DNA of 64,000 nt from Tupaia tana (Eukaryota; Chordata; Mammalia; Scandentia; Tupaiidae). Shown here in pieces: positions 20,991 through 31,327 of the stretch (positions within the stretch are counted from its first letter, which is position 1; the number at the start of each line of letters is the position of its first letter). Location: the NCBI GenBank assembly GCA_026018925.1, contig JAKSZU010000003.1:4725867-4789866 (forward strand). Reading direction: 5' to 3'. The position numbers and the translations under genes are program-made. The notes under the pieces are model-generated. The model made no database searches. It saw only the letters and a program-made list of their open reading frames with translations, and was not told the origin of the DNA.

Positions 20991-21500
20991 TGAGCAGAGT
21001 CCAGAGTCGTGTCTCGTGCTTTTTCTACCACGTTGCTTTGGCGTCCTACAGAAGATGAGGCAGGAAAGGCTGCTCAGGTCATGCTGCCGGACATCTCACG
21101 GTACAGTTACTACAGAGCGGTAGCCAAATACACAAGCTAGGTGGAGAACCTCGTCTGTCCCTGTCTCACTCCCATGGTCACTTAGGGCCCAGTGCACAAT
21201 CACACAGATTTTTTTACTTAACAGACATAGTGGGCTCCTGCAACATAATACTCCCAGGTGAAAGCACGCCAGGCAGGCAGACGTCCCAAGAATGAAAGCA
21301 GTGACAGGCTCGCGTCAGGCACGGAAACCGTCCACGTAACCGCCTTGCTGAGCACTTCCCACATGTCTGGCACATGCTGAGCACACAGACGTGAACGTGC
21401 TCATCTCTGCCTCAAGTTCTGGAAACCCAGTGAAAATACTCTTATTTAGATTAGGGTTTAGGGTAAGGTCTAGAGTTTGTTAAATGCAACATGAATTCCT
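20991..21500. other. Unassigned sequence
   Basis: No repeat or gene recognised. The 21360-21400 segment (cacatgtctggcacatgctg) is faintly L2/MIR-end-like. Confidence 0.35.
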
Positions 21501-21513
21501 TTACCCATTTTCT

Positions 21514-21757
21514 CTTTTTTTTTAAGAGAGAGATTTTTGCTATAGGGTACATGTGCCTGACAGAGAGACAGACAAAGAGAGAGTGAGAAATCACCCCCCA
21601 GAGGAATGGCCACACTGCAGTCCCTTCTCCTCATTCTCCTCTCAGGATCCCAGGCATGCACACGCATGTACCCAGTGTGTACTTAGAGCTGCCAGATCCG
21701 GGGCTCTAACTGTGGGAGTCCGGTGCCTTAACTGCTACGCCACCTGATGGAACCCCC
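21514..21757 (-). mobile_element. SINE, type A/C, antisense (first in stack)
   Basis: From the T tract and gagagagatttttgctatag to ctgatggaaccc. Flanked by cctttacccatttt (about 21498) and cctttactcacttt (about 21757). The same site is used again by the next SINE. Confidence 0.88.
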
Positions 21758-21770
21758 TTTACTCACTTTT

Positions 21771-22293
21771 TTTTTTTTTAAGAGAGATTTTTGCTACAGG
21801 GCACGTGTACTTGCCAGAGAGACAGAGAAACAGAAAGCAAGAAATCACCCCCCTGGTCCCCCTGGGGCCACAATCCCTTCTCCTTCATTCTCTTATCAGG
21901 ATTTTAGGCATGCGTGCACACATGTCCAGTGTGCATTTTTTTTTTTTTTTTTTTGAGAGGTTTTTGCTATAGGGCGTGTGTGCTCGCCAGAAGGACAGAG
22001 AGACGGAAAGTGAGAAATCACCCCCCAGGGGCATGGCCATGCCGTAATCCCTTCTCCATTCTCCTCTCGGGATCTTGGGCACACACACACACACATACAC
22101 GCCCAGCATGAGTTCAAGCCACCGGGTCTGGGACGTGAATGGCAGTCGACTACATGGGAGTCCAGTGACATAGCCATTATGCCAACTGCTGGTCCCCCAG
22201 CGTGCATTTTTTAAGCTGCCAGGTCCTGGACTTGAACCATGGTTGACTACATGGGAGTCCAATGACGTAACCATTATGCCAAATGCTGGCCCC
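21771..22293 (-). mobile_element. SINE, type A, antisense, interrupted by a younger SINE
   Basis: The outer element is split: 21771-21941 carries tail and body, 22198-22293 carries the tRNA-like head ending aaatgctggcccc. Flanks ccctttactcactttt and ccctttactccctttt are its target duplication. Confidence 0.9.
21942..22197 (-). mobile_element. SINE, young type A, nested
   Basis: Inserted within the outer SINE. The duplication cagtgtgcatttttt (21927-21941) and cagcgtgcatttttt (22198-22212) fits one mismatch. It contains a short CA run (about 22081-22096) in the cgcacgcacacg region. Confidence 0.93.
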
Positions 22294-22603
22294 ACCCTTT
22301 ACTCCCTTTTAAAACTTTTGTCCCAGCTAAGCTGAGTACCTTCAAGAGTTGCCAGAAACACCTACCTGTTTAACACACTTAGCTGTGGGGAAAAGCAGGA
22401 GCCAGTATTATTGTAATCATACACATTCGAGGCAGTTTTAGACTTCCTCTTCTTCTTCTCAGGATACTGTAGCCAGCTGTGTGCCTGTTCTTTAAGACCC
22501 ACTGGATCAGTACCATCAGGACAATAATGGCCCCTATGTTGGCCTGTTTTCTCAAAATTTAATCCTACGTCCCTCTATAGATATTCGTTGCTATAAACAT
22601 TTT

Positions 22604-22785
22604 AAAGCCCATAATGGCATGGTGATTAAGGTGGTTGAATCCCACATAGCCAACCATGTGTTTCAAGTCCCAGGCATGACCGCTTGAGAAACATGCCAGG
22701 TGCATATGTGCACATGCCCAAAATCACCCAAGGAGGGAGAAATGGAGGAAAAGAGTCCCCCCAGTGTGCATCTCTAAGAGTTCAT
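22604..22785 (+). mobile_element. SINE, type C, 3'-shortened
   Basis: Head cccataatggcatggtgatt with box B gtttcaagtccc, then gcccaaaatcacccaaggag and ggagaaatggaggaaaagag. The pyrimidine stretch and tail are missing. Confidence 0.75.
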
Positions 22786-22929
22786 AGTTCATATTCAAGG
22801 TTGAGAGATGTGGGAGGCTGCGCACCAGCGAATATCACCCTTAGGTTTCGGTTTCTCAGCAAACAGTTACACAATGCCAAAGGCCATGACTGGCTCCCCT
22901 TCAAAACCTCACCTTCAAAACCATACTCT

Positions 22930-23074
22930 GATTGGCCACTTCCCATAGGTGAGCTTAGAATCCCTCAGATTTGCATATCCGGCACCTCACGATTGGTCCA
23001 CAAAAGCAACCAATCATAACCCACCTTTTACAATCCTTCATTTAACCAGTCACCACCCACCAACATGTATATAA
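22930..23074 (+). promoter_or_regulatory. LTR promoter elements: CCAAT boxes and TATA box
   Basis: Inverted CCAAT boxes occur as ctgattggcc (about 22929) and cgattggtcc (about 22991), a direct ccaatcat near 23010, and tatataa at 23068-23074. The spacing is typical of a retroviral U3 promoter. Confidence 0.7.
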
Positions 23075-23097
23075 CCAGGATCCCTGGCCCACAATCT

Positions 23098-23275
23098 CCG
23101 GACGACCCTGAAGAGTTGTGACACTGTGTTGTCTCCGGACGACCCTGAAGAGCTATGACACTGTTCTCTCTGTGCTACCCACAATAAACAGACGACCCTG
23201 AAGAGTTGTAACACTGTGTCGTCTCCGGACGACCCTGAAGAGCTGTGACACTGCGTCGTCTCCGCGTTGTAACAC
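23098..23275 (+). repeat. Four-copy repeat in the LTR leader
   Basis: The motif gacgaccctgaagag starts at 23101, 23138, 23191 and 23228, spaced 37, 53 and 37 bp. The pattern is a 37 bp doublet that was itself duplicated, with the polyadenylation signal between the two doublets. Confidence 0.9.
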
Positions 23276-23344
23276 TGCGCCGTTCATCCCGTCTCTCACT
23301 CCTTCCCTCAGGAAACCTGTTCGACTGTCCTGCGGGTCGGGACA

Positions 23345-25265
23345 GAGAGAGTGGTGGTTACCAAGTGGCTTGAGAAAGCAGGGCCTTCAGTAAGACTCAG
23401 TCCAAGTACCACTTTGTTCTAGAAGCGCCTAAAAAAGGCAGCCGCAAAAGGAGAGGTCTGTGAATTTTCATCCAAAATCTTAGCAAGAGAAACTAAGGAA
23501 CTCATATTCCAGCTGCTTCTCATTTCAACTTTCCTGCACCTTTATTTTAGGTGCAAATTACCCAAGTGATTGGCAATGTCTCTCACAAGCCGTAGATAAT
23601 ATGCCAGAAGTGGAAGAATTAGACTTCACAGACAAAAGATTTAATTAATTTTTTAAGATCTCCAAATGAGCTCTTAAAAATGAAATGGCTCAAAAATACA
23701 TTTAAATCAAAGTTAGATTTCAAAAGTAATTGAATTGTAGAAGGTGATAGAAGCCCACATTTGGAGTTGGGCTCAGCCTTACAGCCCCAAACTACAAATT
23801 TGTTGAGCTGTGTTCGTCACTTTCTCAAAGATAGAAATGCCCAGCGTTATTGTGGGAAAGCGTACACAGACACATGTTGTTTGTGTGTGCCTCATTTGTG
23901 TTCTCTGACATCACGGATGCGCCAAGTGTGAAGCACGACACGATCGGTGCCTACCGCACAGAATGTGTAGTGGCCACGCAGTAGCCATTCGCAGTCACAG
24001 CACTGAGTACGTCACTAATCGTGTAACTAAGGCTTGCCTCTTAGAGAACTCCGGAGCCAGCAGTTCCCCTAGTGTGCCCTGGGTCTCCTGGAGGCCTTCC
24101 AGAGAGTCCAAAAGGTTCTTTTGATATGACACTGGGATGCCATCTGCCTTTGCCATTCACTCTCTCAGGCGCACGGCGGAGCTTCCCAGAGCTACCTGTT
24201 ATGTGATTCAGCACCACGTGAAATGCTGGAGCAGGTGAGAGTCCCCCGGCTCACCACTGAGCCAGACGTCCAACGCGGAGCAGTGGGGTCAGCGAATCAG
24301 CCCTGCTCATCTCCCCGACCCTCCGCTCTGAATGAGTTTTTGTAATGTTATCCTACTGCCCAGTGGGTATAGTACTGTTCATTGTCGCCCAATTAAGGAG
24401 TTTTAAATGTTCCGTTTCAATTTCTAAGATGATATATCTTGATAGATGTATCACATAAACAAGTCCTTAATACGTTTTTTTCCTGTTGTGAGTTATTTAT
24501 TGTCAGATAATTTACAAATATCTTGCTGTCTTTAAAACTCCAAACAGCGGGCCAGCAATGTCTTCTGACAAAGACAGGAGGAAGGTAAAACCAGAATCGG
24601 CCGGCTCTGTTTCCCTCCTTCACCTTGTCTGAGGACGGAACTTGATTTTCATTAATCCAGAGCTGCAACCGCAGAGATCATTCCAATCAGTGCTTTTATG
24701 ATGAAAGCGCGGGTCCTTAGTACATTTTAAGAGTGAAAAGAGGCCCTGAAAGCAAATGCTTTGAGGACAGCTGCTTCAGTCCAGCCTCCAGGCCGCGTCA
24801 CTGTGCTCCTGCCCCATCCACTTGACCCCCAACCGGCCAGCATCTTTGCCACTAAGCACCCACCTGGGCCGCCACTACACGGGACTGAGAGATTCTGGGC
24901 AGCGTCTTTCCCTCATGGAGCTTATAGGAGGGAGATTAGAAACAAATAGAAACAAGTCAAATAAATAAAGGGCTGCAAATGTAACCAGCGCCAAGAAGGG
25001 AAGAATCACAGGCTAAGAGGGAGCGAGAACGGGACCAAGAAGCAGACCTCGAACCCGACCTCGCTGAGGTGGCGCCCCTCTAGGAGGGGCGGGTTTCACG
25101 TTCTGACGGGAGCAGCCGCACCCGAGGCAGGCAGAACTTTCTCAGCGGAGGGACCAGCCCGGGCCAGGGGCCAGCACAGAGGCCTTGAGGGCTGAGGCTG
25201 GGCCTCACAGCAGCCAGACCAGGCAGTGCCTGGGGATGTCCCCCTCCCCGGAGTCTCAGCCAAAT
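23345..25265. other. Unassigned, mostly single-copy sequence
   Basis: The longest repeat-poor stretch besides 31.3-33.8 kb. AT-rich patches occur at 23640-23720. I see no exon, RNA gene or recognisable transposon. The frames present (60-83 codons) look random. Confidence 0.4.
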
Positions 25266-25835
25266 TTCAGCCAGAGTCCTTTCTGTGCCTGTGTCATCTG
25301 AGCAGACTCATTTCATTGGCTGCCAACTGACTTGGAAGGAAGAGCAGACCCCTCCACGTGGCCTTCAAGGCCCCGTAGACCTGATTCTTGCCACCCCAGG
25401 CCTAGCCTCACCTGCCGCCTCCCCTCTCACCAGCGCTCCTTGGGTTCTGGCTCTGCTGCCTCTTTTAGTTCCTAGAAGCCAAGCTCCCTCTGGCCTCATG
25501 GCCTTTGCACACGCGGTGTCCAGTGCCTGGAAAATTTCCTTATCTTTCTCCCAGGTTGCCTGATTCCAAGTGTTACGTAACCTCAGGGCGAGGTGCTCTA
25601 AGGCCGCACTCAGCCCTTCGTAACACATAGTTGCTGTTCTCTGTCACACGGCACTTAACATTTTGTAACTGAATTATCATAAAATCAGTCCATCTACTCC
25701 ATCAAACCACAGCTTCTGTAGGGCAGGCCCTGTGTTTGTTTCACTTGCCATCATGTCCCCACACCTTGGTGGTGTCTGGTGCAGAATTGGTGCCAAGTTC
25801 ACACTTGATGAATGAGTAAATGAACTGAAGCCTTT
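25266..25835 (+). mobile_element. L2-like LINE 3' region
   Basis: The order cctctggcctcatggccttt, gcacacgcggtgtccagtgc, ctggaaaatttcc, gtagggcaggccctgtgttt, tggtgtctggtgcagaattg, acacttgatgaatgagtaaa matches the L2 3' end in forward orientation. A SINE has inserted into its terminal segment. Confidence 0.7.
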
Positions 25836-26094
25836 CTTTTTTTTGGAGAGGTTTTTGCTATAGGGTACTTGCGCTTGCCAGAAAGACAGAGAGACAGAGA
25901 GACAGAAAGCAAGAAATCACCCCCCAGGGGGGATGGCCATGCCACAATCCCTTCTCCTCCATTCTCCTCTTGGGATCTTGGGCACACATGCACACGCACC
26001 TGGCATGAGTTTAAGCCACCGGGTCCGGGACTTGAACCATAGTCGACTACATGGGAGTCCAGTGACATAGCCCTTACACCAACTGCTGGTCCCA
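25836..26094 (-). mobile_element. SINE, type A, antisense
   Basis: Complete copy from ttttggagaggtttttgcta to caactgctggtccc. The duplication gaactgaagccttt lies at 25822-25835 and 26095-26108. Confidence 0.95.
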
Positions 26095-26189
26095 GAACTG
26101 AAGCCTTTTGATGCTATTTTTATTTATTTATTTTTGCAATAAAATTCCTCTTGAAAGTGTTTAATCAATTAGATTGTATTTCAAAGAAA

Positions 26190-26275
26190 GACAATGCATT
26201 CATCCTTGTCTCATCAGTCTGATACTGTGCCTAGCATATCATACGTGCTCAACAAATATTTATTGACTAGATAAA
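26190..26275 (+). mobile_element. L2/MIR-like 3' end
   Basis: The run gatactgtgcctagcatatc and gtgctcaacaaatatttatt is the common L2/MIR terminus, here short and diverged. Confidence 0.55.
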
Positions 26276-26416
26276 ACATTATTGAAGTTTTGCATAATGT
26301 TGAATGACAGCTTAAAAAAAGAATAAAGCCACTTTCACAGTCTTCAAGCAGATTATAAAATGGATCAGGAGAAAGGCCAGGGTGAAAGGTTGCCAACAAA
26401 GTAACTAAGGGTGTGA

Positions 26417-26612
26417 GAGGGCTGGCCCTGGCGCAGCAGTACGGCGCTGCTCAGGGATGCTGGGTCCGTCTGGCATGTCCAGGTCCAGCTCCCAGGTTAA
26501 CCCGTAAAGACCTGGCACGCGTGCCCGTGATCCTGCTGGCCGGGGGGCTACAGGGGCAGGTGGATTACAGCGTGTTGAAGGTGCTTCTCTCTCTCTCAAA
26601 ATAATTAGGCTT
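26417..26612 (+). mobile_element. SINE, type D
   Basis: Opens ggctggccctggcgcagcag, then gtacggcgctgctcagggat, a head region with ccaggtccagctcc, cgtgcccgtgatcctgctgg, and a ctctctctctcaaaataatt end. It reads as an older tRNA-derived family. Confidence 0.7.
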
Positions 26613-26954
26613 TTAAAAACACATTTTTAAACAAAAATATAATAAAGTGTTAAGTCCATTGCACAGACCATTGGAGGCTCTGGGAAGCACAGAGGCGTGG
26701 GATTCAGGGAAACGAGTGGCCGTTTCCGTGGAGGGAGAGCCCCCTGCCTGGCAGTCAGCACCGGGCAAGCGGGCAAGCGTTAGCAGAAGCCGCCAGGCAG
26801 ACAGGGGTGAGGAAACAACTTGCTTAGGGCTTCGGGAACAGAAGGGAGAGCCTGCTGGGTGAGGAGGCAAGGAGCGAGGGAGTGGAGAAGACAGCGAGCA
26901 CGTGGGGTGAACCTCGGTCACCTTGTCCACTGCTGGAGTTGTTGAGAAGGCCAG

Positions 26955-27050
26955 TTCTCCTAACGGCGGGGCCAGGAATCTACATTTTTAAACACTTATT
27001 CTAGGTGTTTTCAAAGCAGATTCGTGGGTCGTACTTTGGGAAAAGCAGGC
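26955..27050 (+). mobile_element. MER5-like (hAT-Charlie) fragment
   Basis: The order ggaatctacatttttaaaca, ggtgttttcaaagcagattc, gtactttgggaaaagcaggc matches the 3' half of MER5A-type elements (aatctgcattttaacaag ... ggtgattctgatgca ... actttgagaa). Confidence 0.55.
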
Positions 27051-27735
27051 AGTTTCAGGTCAGGTCCTTAAGGCTGGGTGACCCATGAGCCCCATCCTCA
27101 GTCTGCTCCTTAGACAGCACCGCCTCTGAGCAGACCCCAGACTCTGAGCAGGAAGTGCTCTGCAGGAGGGACCGAAAGGGCAGGGCTGTGGAGCTGGGTG
27201 TAGACAAGGTGAAGCTGAGTGAGGATATGGGCCCTAAAAGTCTGTTCTTAGCCTGATCCACAGCAGCAGGACCCTGAAGCACAAGCCGCATGCAGACTTG
27301 CTCGCCCTGAGACAGAGGGACAGCCTCTGTACCTGGCATCAGTCACTAGTCACGCTGTGGGGCACCTCGGGAGGGACGGGGCAGGAAGGCAAACTCTCGG
27401 GGAAAACTGGCTGCCACCAGCCAGAGCGGTATTCCAGAGGAGGGGGCAGCCACCTGGGGCCGCTGGTCAGCTGTGAGCTCACAACAGCCATCCTTGGGGG
27501 GCAGGCCTGAGCTCCCGGTTGCCACATCTCTCACTGAGAAAAGAACTCCCCCGAGATAAGACTGGAAAAGTCTGTAAAAGATGTAAGAGAAGAAGGGGTC
27601 CATGGACATCCAAAAGGACCTACGCCCTTTGCCAGGCTTGAGAGATGCTAGCAGAGGTCACTGGAGGGCCACAGACCCTAACTGGTCTCCATCCCCCACA
27701 TTCCTCTGACTCCAACATTTTGGGCCTCAGAGCTA
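27051..27735. other. Unassigned sequence
   Basis: GC-moderate sequence with no recognised repeat. Frames of 60-94 codons overlap on both strands and look random. Confidence 0.4.
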
Positions 27736-28125
27736 CAAGAAGGGCATGGGCAACCATTGTGGTGCAAATGTGTCCCCTAAAATTCATGCTCAAATTTGGA
27801 AGCCTTCATCGTGGTGATGTGAGAGTAGAGACTTAGTCCAAAAGTGGGTTCAGAGAGGGGGCCTCTGGGAAGTGCGTAGGTATCAGGGTGGACCCCAGGC
27901 TGGAGAACTGGTGGGTTTACAGAGAAGGAATGAGAGGGGCAGACACACCTGCTCTGCTCTGCTCCTGCCCTCTGCCACATAACCCAGCAGCAAGAGGACC
28001 CTCACCAGACGCAGCCCCTCCACCTTGGGCTCCCAAATCATGAGCTCAATAAACCTCTATTTGTATAAATTTCCCAAACTCAGGCATTTCCGTTATTAGC
28101 AACAGAACGGATTGGAACAGAAATC
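27736..28125 (+). mobile_element. ERVL-MaLR-type LTR
   Basis: The order gcaaatgtgtcccctaaaat, tcatgctcaaatttggaagc, ggcctctgggaagtgcgtag, aggaccctcaccagacgcag, ctcaataaacctctatttg and ttagcaacagaacggattgg follows MSTA/MLT1 LTRs, including the AATAAA. No internal region adjoins it. Confidence 0.7.
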
Positions 28126-28574
28126 CCGTCTCTCGGGCAGGTTCCCCAGGCAGGCTGACCGCCTGGACTAAGTGCCGTTGCAGTATCCCACCGTCCCCAC
28201 AGGCTGGCCCTTGGCTAAGTGTCTTGGCTCTGTCTTGGCCTCTGTTCGCAACGTCCTGTTTCTCATTATTGTCAGCGCATAGGGACTTCCACAGCCCCTG
28301 TGTGAGTCCCAGACCTGCTGGGAAGCAAATGCTAAGGTGGAATTAGAAGTCTGGGAGGCTCACTAGGGGAAAATCTGTGGGCCATACTGGAGAAGAAGGG
28401 GCTGGACTGGCCGGGAAAGTTCATACCACGAGGCAGTCTGCCCCCGGTGATGGGGGGCCAGGAAAGATTGGGTAGGAGGTGCCTGAGGAGCATGTGGCTC
28501 CGAGGGACCCGGCCAGGCTGCCAGGGAGCCCAGAGCCAAAGTCTTCTTACATTTCCTTCTCTAATCCTACTGCA
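28126..28574. other. Unassigned sequence
   Basis: No repeat family or coding signal recognised. Confidence 0.35.
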
Positions 28575-28725
28575 ACCAATGATGCCAGAGTGGTGCCCCC
28601 ATTTGTAAGGAAGCTGAAAAACGGGTCTCCCAGAAGATTAAATAATCCACTCGAGATCACACAGCCGAGTGGGAGCTGCCGCAAGCCAAAGCCCAAGGTC
28701 TCAGCTAAATGCTGTTCCTCTCTTT
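28575..28725 (-). mobile_element. MIR-like relic, antisense
   Basis: Reversed MIR order: ccccatttgtaaggaagctg, then cgagatcacacagccgagtg, gggagctgccgcaagccaaa. The spacing fits MIR. Confidence 0.6.
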
Positions 28726-28990
28726 TGTGTTCCTCTGTGGATGTCCTTCTTACATAACCAAATTTTATAAATTCCTTTTTAACTACAAATCACTAGGCCA
28801 CAGGCCTGGCCCTAAAATAATAATCTCTTTATGTTCAGTAGATAGTTACACACTCATTGTTATCTTCAACTTTAACAAACTTTCTCTCATATATACATTT
28901 TAAATTTCTTTCCCTTTTATTTTGCCTTGAGTGTAGATAAGAGATGATTCAAATCGGTATAGAAGGGAGGCCTTTAAAAATGTCTGATTT
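28726..28990. other. AT-rich unassigned sequence
   Basis: Nothing recognised; T-rich with several ttttaa motifs. Confidence 0.35.
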
Positions 28991-29245
28991 AGGGACCAGC
29001 AGTTGGTGTAATGGCTATGTTACTGGACTTCCATGTAGTCGACCGTGGTTCGCGTCCCGGACCTGGTGACTTAAACTCACGCTGGGCACGTGTGCATGCG
29101 TGCCCAAGATCCTGAGAGGAGAATAGAGGAGAAGGGATTGCAGCGTGGCCATTCCCCCGGGGGGTGACTTCTTGCTTTCTATCTCTGTCTCTCCAGCAAG
29201 TGCACACACCCGATAGCAAAAATCTCTCAAAAAAATTTTTTTTTA
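28991..29245 (+). mobile_element. SINE, type A
   Basis: Opens agggaccagcagttggtgta with box B ggttcgcgtcccgg and ends cccgatagcaaaaatctc plus an A/T tail. CpGs are partly preserved. Confidence 0.92.
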
Positions 29246-29565
29246 TTTAAATGTCCAATGACCCTTAATTGTGTCATTTGCTATTTTTGTTATATTGCTT
29301 GGCAATTCAGGAATTTTTGCTTTTCATTTGAATATTTTTAAAATTACAAGATAACATGAATCTACACACTCTTATTGTAGAAGGTTCAAACATACCACAA
29401 GGCTATAGAAAAAAATGTGACTGTCTCTCCTGTCCCTCCACTTCTTTCCCTGTCCCCACTGCTGAGGTAATCACATCCTTAGGTGGTATGTGCATTGTAA
29501 TCTCCTTCCTGTGCTCTTACATGAAGACAAAACTTTTAAAAGCTTTGATTTATTTCTATAACTAC
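29246..29565. other. AT-rich unassigned sequence
   Basis: Possibly a decayed retroposon (acacacctcttattgtagaa-like phrasing), but no family is readable. Confidence 0.3.
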
Positions 29566-29567
29566 AA

Positions 29568-30113
29568 CTGTTTTTTTTTTTTTTAATTGTGCCCAAGGGT
29601 AATGTACTCAGGGGTGGGGGGAGAAGGAAAATGAGAAAGCACCCCCTATAGGGAATAGTCATGTTACAATCCCTTCTCCTCCATCTCTCCCTCCTTTCAA
29701 GATTTTGGGCACATCGGGACCAGCAGTTAGCATAATGGCTATGTCGCTGGACTCCCACGTAGTCGACCGCGGTTCGCGCCCCAGACCCAGTGGCTTAAAA
29801 CTCACGCCTGGCGCGTGTGCGTGCGTGCCCAAGATCCCGAGAGGAGAATGGAGGAGAAGGGATTGCGGCATGACCATCCCCCCTGGGGGGTGATTTCTCG
29901 CTTTCTGCCTCTCTGTCTCTGTCTGTCTGGCGAGCGCACGCGCCCTATAGCAAAAACCTCTCCAAAAAAGAAAAAAAAAAGATTTTGGGCACGTGCGCGT
30001 GCACACAGGGACAGGCCCCCAGCATATTTTTCAAGCCTCCAAGTCTGAGACTCAAGCTGTGCAGTCAGCCATGTGGGATCCGGCTGATTTAATACAGTGC
30101 CACAGGCTGGCCC
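29568..30113 (-). mobile_element. SINE, old type C, antisense, interrupted by a young SINE
   Basis: Outer pieces at 29568-29712 and 29979-30113 join as one element: T tract, gagaaagcaccccctatagg, aatcccttctcctccatctc, then gcatatttttcaagcctcca and gtgccacaggctggccct. Confidence 0.85.
29713..29978 (+). mobile_element. SINE, young type A, nested in opposite orientation
   Basis: CpG-rich full copy (cgtagtcgaccgcggttcgc; gcgagcgcacgcgccctata). The duplication aagattttgggcac lies at 29699-29712 and 29979-29992. Its target is the conserved gattttgggcac of the older SINE. Confidence 0.95.
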
Positions 30114-30190
30114 TCAGCTGCCTGTTTGCAGCTTGCTCGTTTCTACTTAATATATCATTGCACAGCATTCCATATCAGGATGTGTGTGTA

Positions 30191-30221
<31 letters not shown>

Positions 30222-30439
30222 TCTGTTTAGCAGTTATTAATGATTTAGCAATTTTTGCCTTAACCATCCCTCAATTCATAGACATTTGTTTCCAATATTT
30301 TGTACTCATAAACAATGCTGCAACATTCTTGTACATAGATATTTGCATTATGATGTAAATTGTATTTATTTTTTATCCTGCTTACTACTAAAAAGAATTT
30401 CAAATAGATAAAAATTAATCTCCCAGTTCAATCCAAATC
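30114..30439. other. Unassigned AT-rich sequence, LINE-1-like phrasing
   Basis: The wording gcacagcattccatatcagg, caatatttt and gtactcataaacaatgctgc resembles antisense LINE-1 ORF2/3' sequence (attccat...aataatgctgc), weakly preserved, with a CA microsatellite inside. Confidence 0.45.
30187..30218. repeat. (CA)n microsatellite
   Basis: About 15 CA units after gtgtgtgtacaca. Likely to vary in length between individuals. Confidence 0.9.
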
Positions 30440-31085
30440 TAAAGGATGCCGGTTGTGTTCTTAGATAACAAAAAGGGAGGGAGGAGAAAAATCAAGCTAA
30501 TGTCAGAAAATTTATAAGTGAATTAAGCTAAAATGCTAATTTTTAAAGAGTAAGACAGATGGGGCTTTGTAATATGTGATCCAAAGGTTTCTGGAGACAC
30601 TTCTGTTTGAATTAGAAGATGCAGCATGAGCCTTGGCAGAAGAAATTGAAAGCAAAGTGAGATTAAATTGATTTTATTCCCCAAACAATTACTCCCACCA
30701 AATCATCTTTCACCATTCTATTTTTAAGCCCCAGTAAGGACGCTGTACATTAAACACAAATGGATGTTTGTTAATAAAGTACACTTACGTACATTTTCCT
30801 GAGTTTTCCATCTTTATACTTTACTTCCTCCTTTCTTACTCAACATTCTCCTTGATGTGAGAAGTGTCACGAGCCTTCATCCTGTCCTCTGCTGTAGCCA
30901 GCTTAGAAAAGGGATAAACCCTGTCTTGCGTTATCCCCACAGAGACCTGTGCCCGTGGACAACCTACCCGAAGACCCACAGCAGAGTTAGTCAGATATGA
31001 ACCTGACGCCGACTTTCGAGCTAGAGAAGTGGCTTTGGTAGTGATGTCACCCTGCTGGGTACTCCTCCAAGAGTGAGACAGGCCA
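30440..31085. other. Unassigned; candidate conserved noncoding stretch
   Basis: About 30440-30800 is repeat-free by eye, AT-moderate and motif-rich (gtgatccaaaggtttctgg, attagaagatgcagcatgag). It may be conserved regulatory DNA; that is only a suspicion without alignment. Confidence 0.3.
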
Positions 31086-31099
31086 GTCCTTTCTTATTT

Positions 31100-31327
31100 A
31101 TTTATTTTTCTAGAGAGAGTTTTGTTTATAGGCATGTGCTCTCACCGGAGGAACAGAGAGAAAGTGAGAAATCACCCCCCATGGGGGTTGGCCACCTCGC
31201 AATCCCTTCTCCATTCTCTCGGGATTTTAGGGGCGCGTGCACTCACACACCCAGCATGAGTTCCAGGTCACCGGGTCCAGGACTTGAACCACAGTCAGCC
31301 ATGTGGGAGCCCAGTGCCTTAACCCAG
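31100..31327 (-). mobile_element. SINE, type A/C, antisense
   Basis: From ttttctagagagagttttgt through gtgagaaatcaccccccatg and aggacttgaaccacagtcag to gtgccttaacccag. The terminal ctgctggccc is lost. Confidence 0.8.

Larger units (their letters stand above)
22809..23344 (+). mobile_element. Solo retroviral LTR, 536 bp
   Basis: Bounded by TG...CA and flanked by gagaga on both sides (22803-22808 and 23345-23350), a 6 bp duplication as in class II (ERVK-like) elements, although this motif is low-complexity. It holds three CCAAT-type boxes, a TATA box at 23068-23074 and AATAAA at 23183. No gag, pol or env sequence adjoins it, so it is a solo LTR. Orientation follows TATA then AATAAA. Confidence 0.85.
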
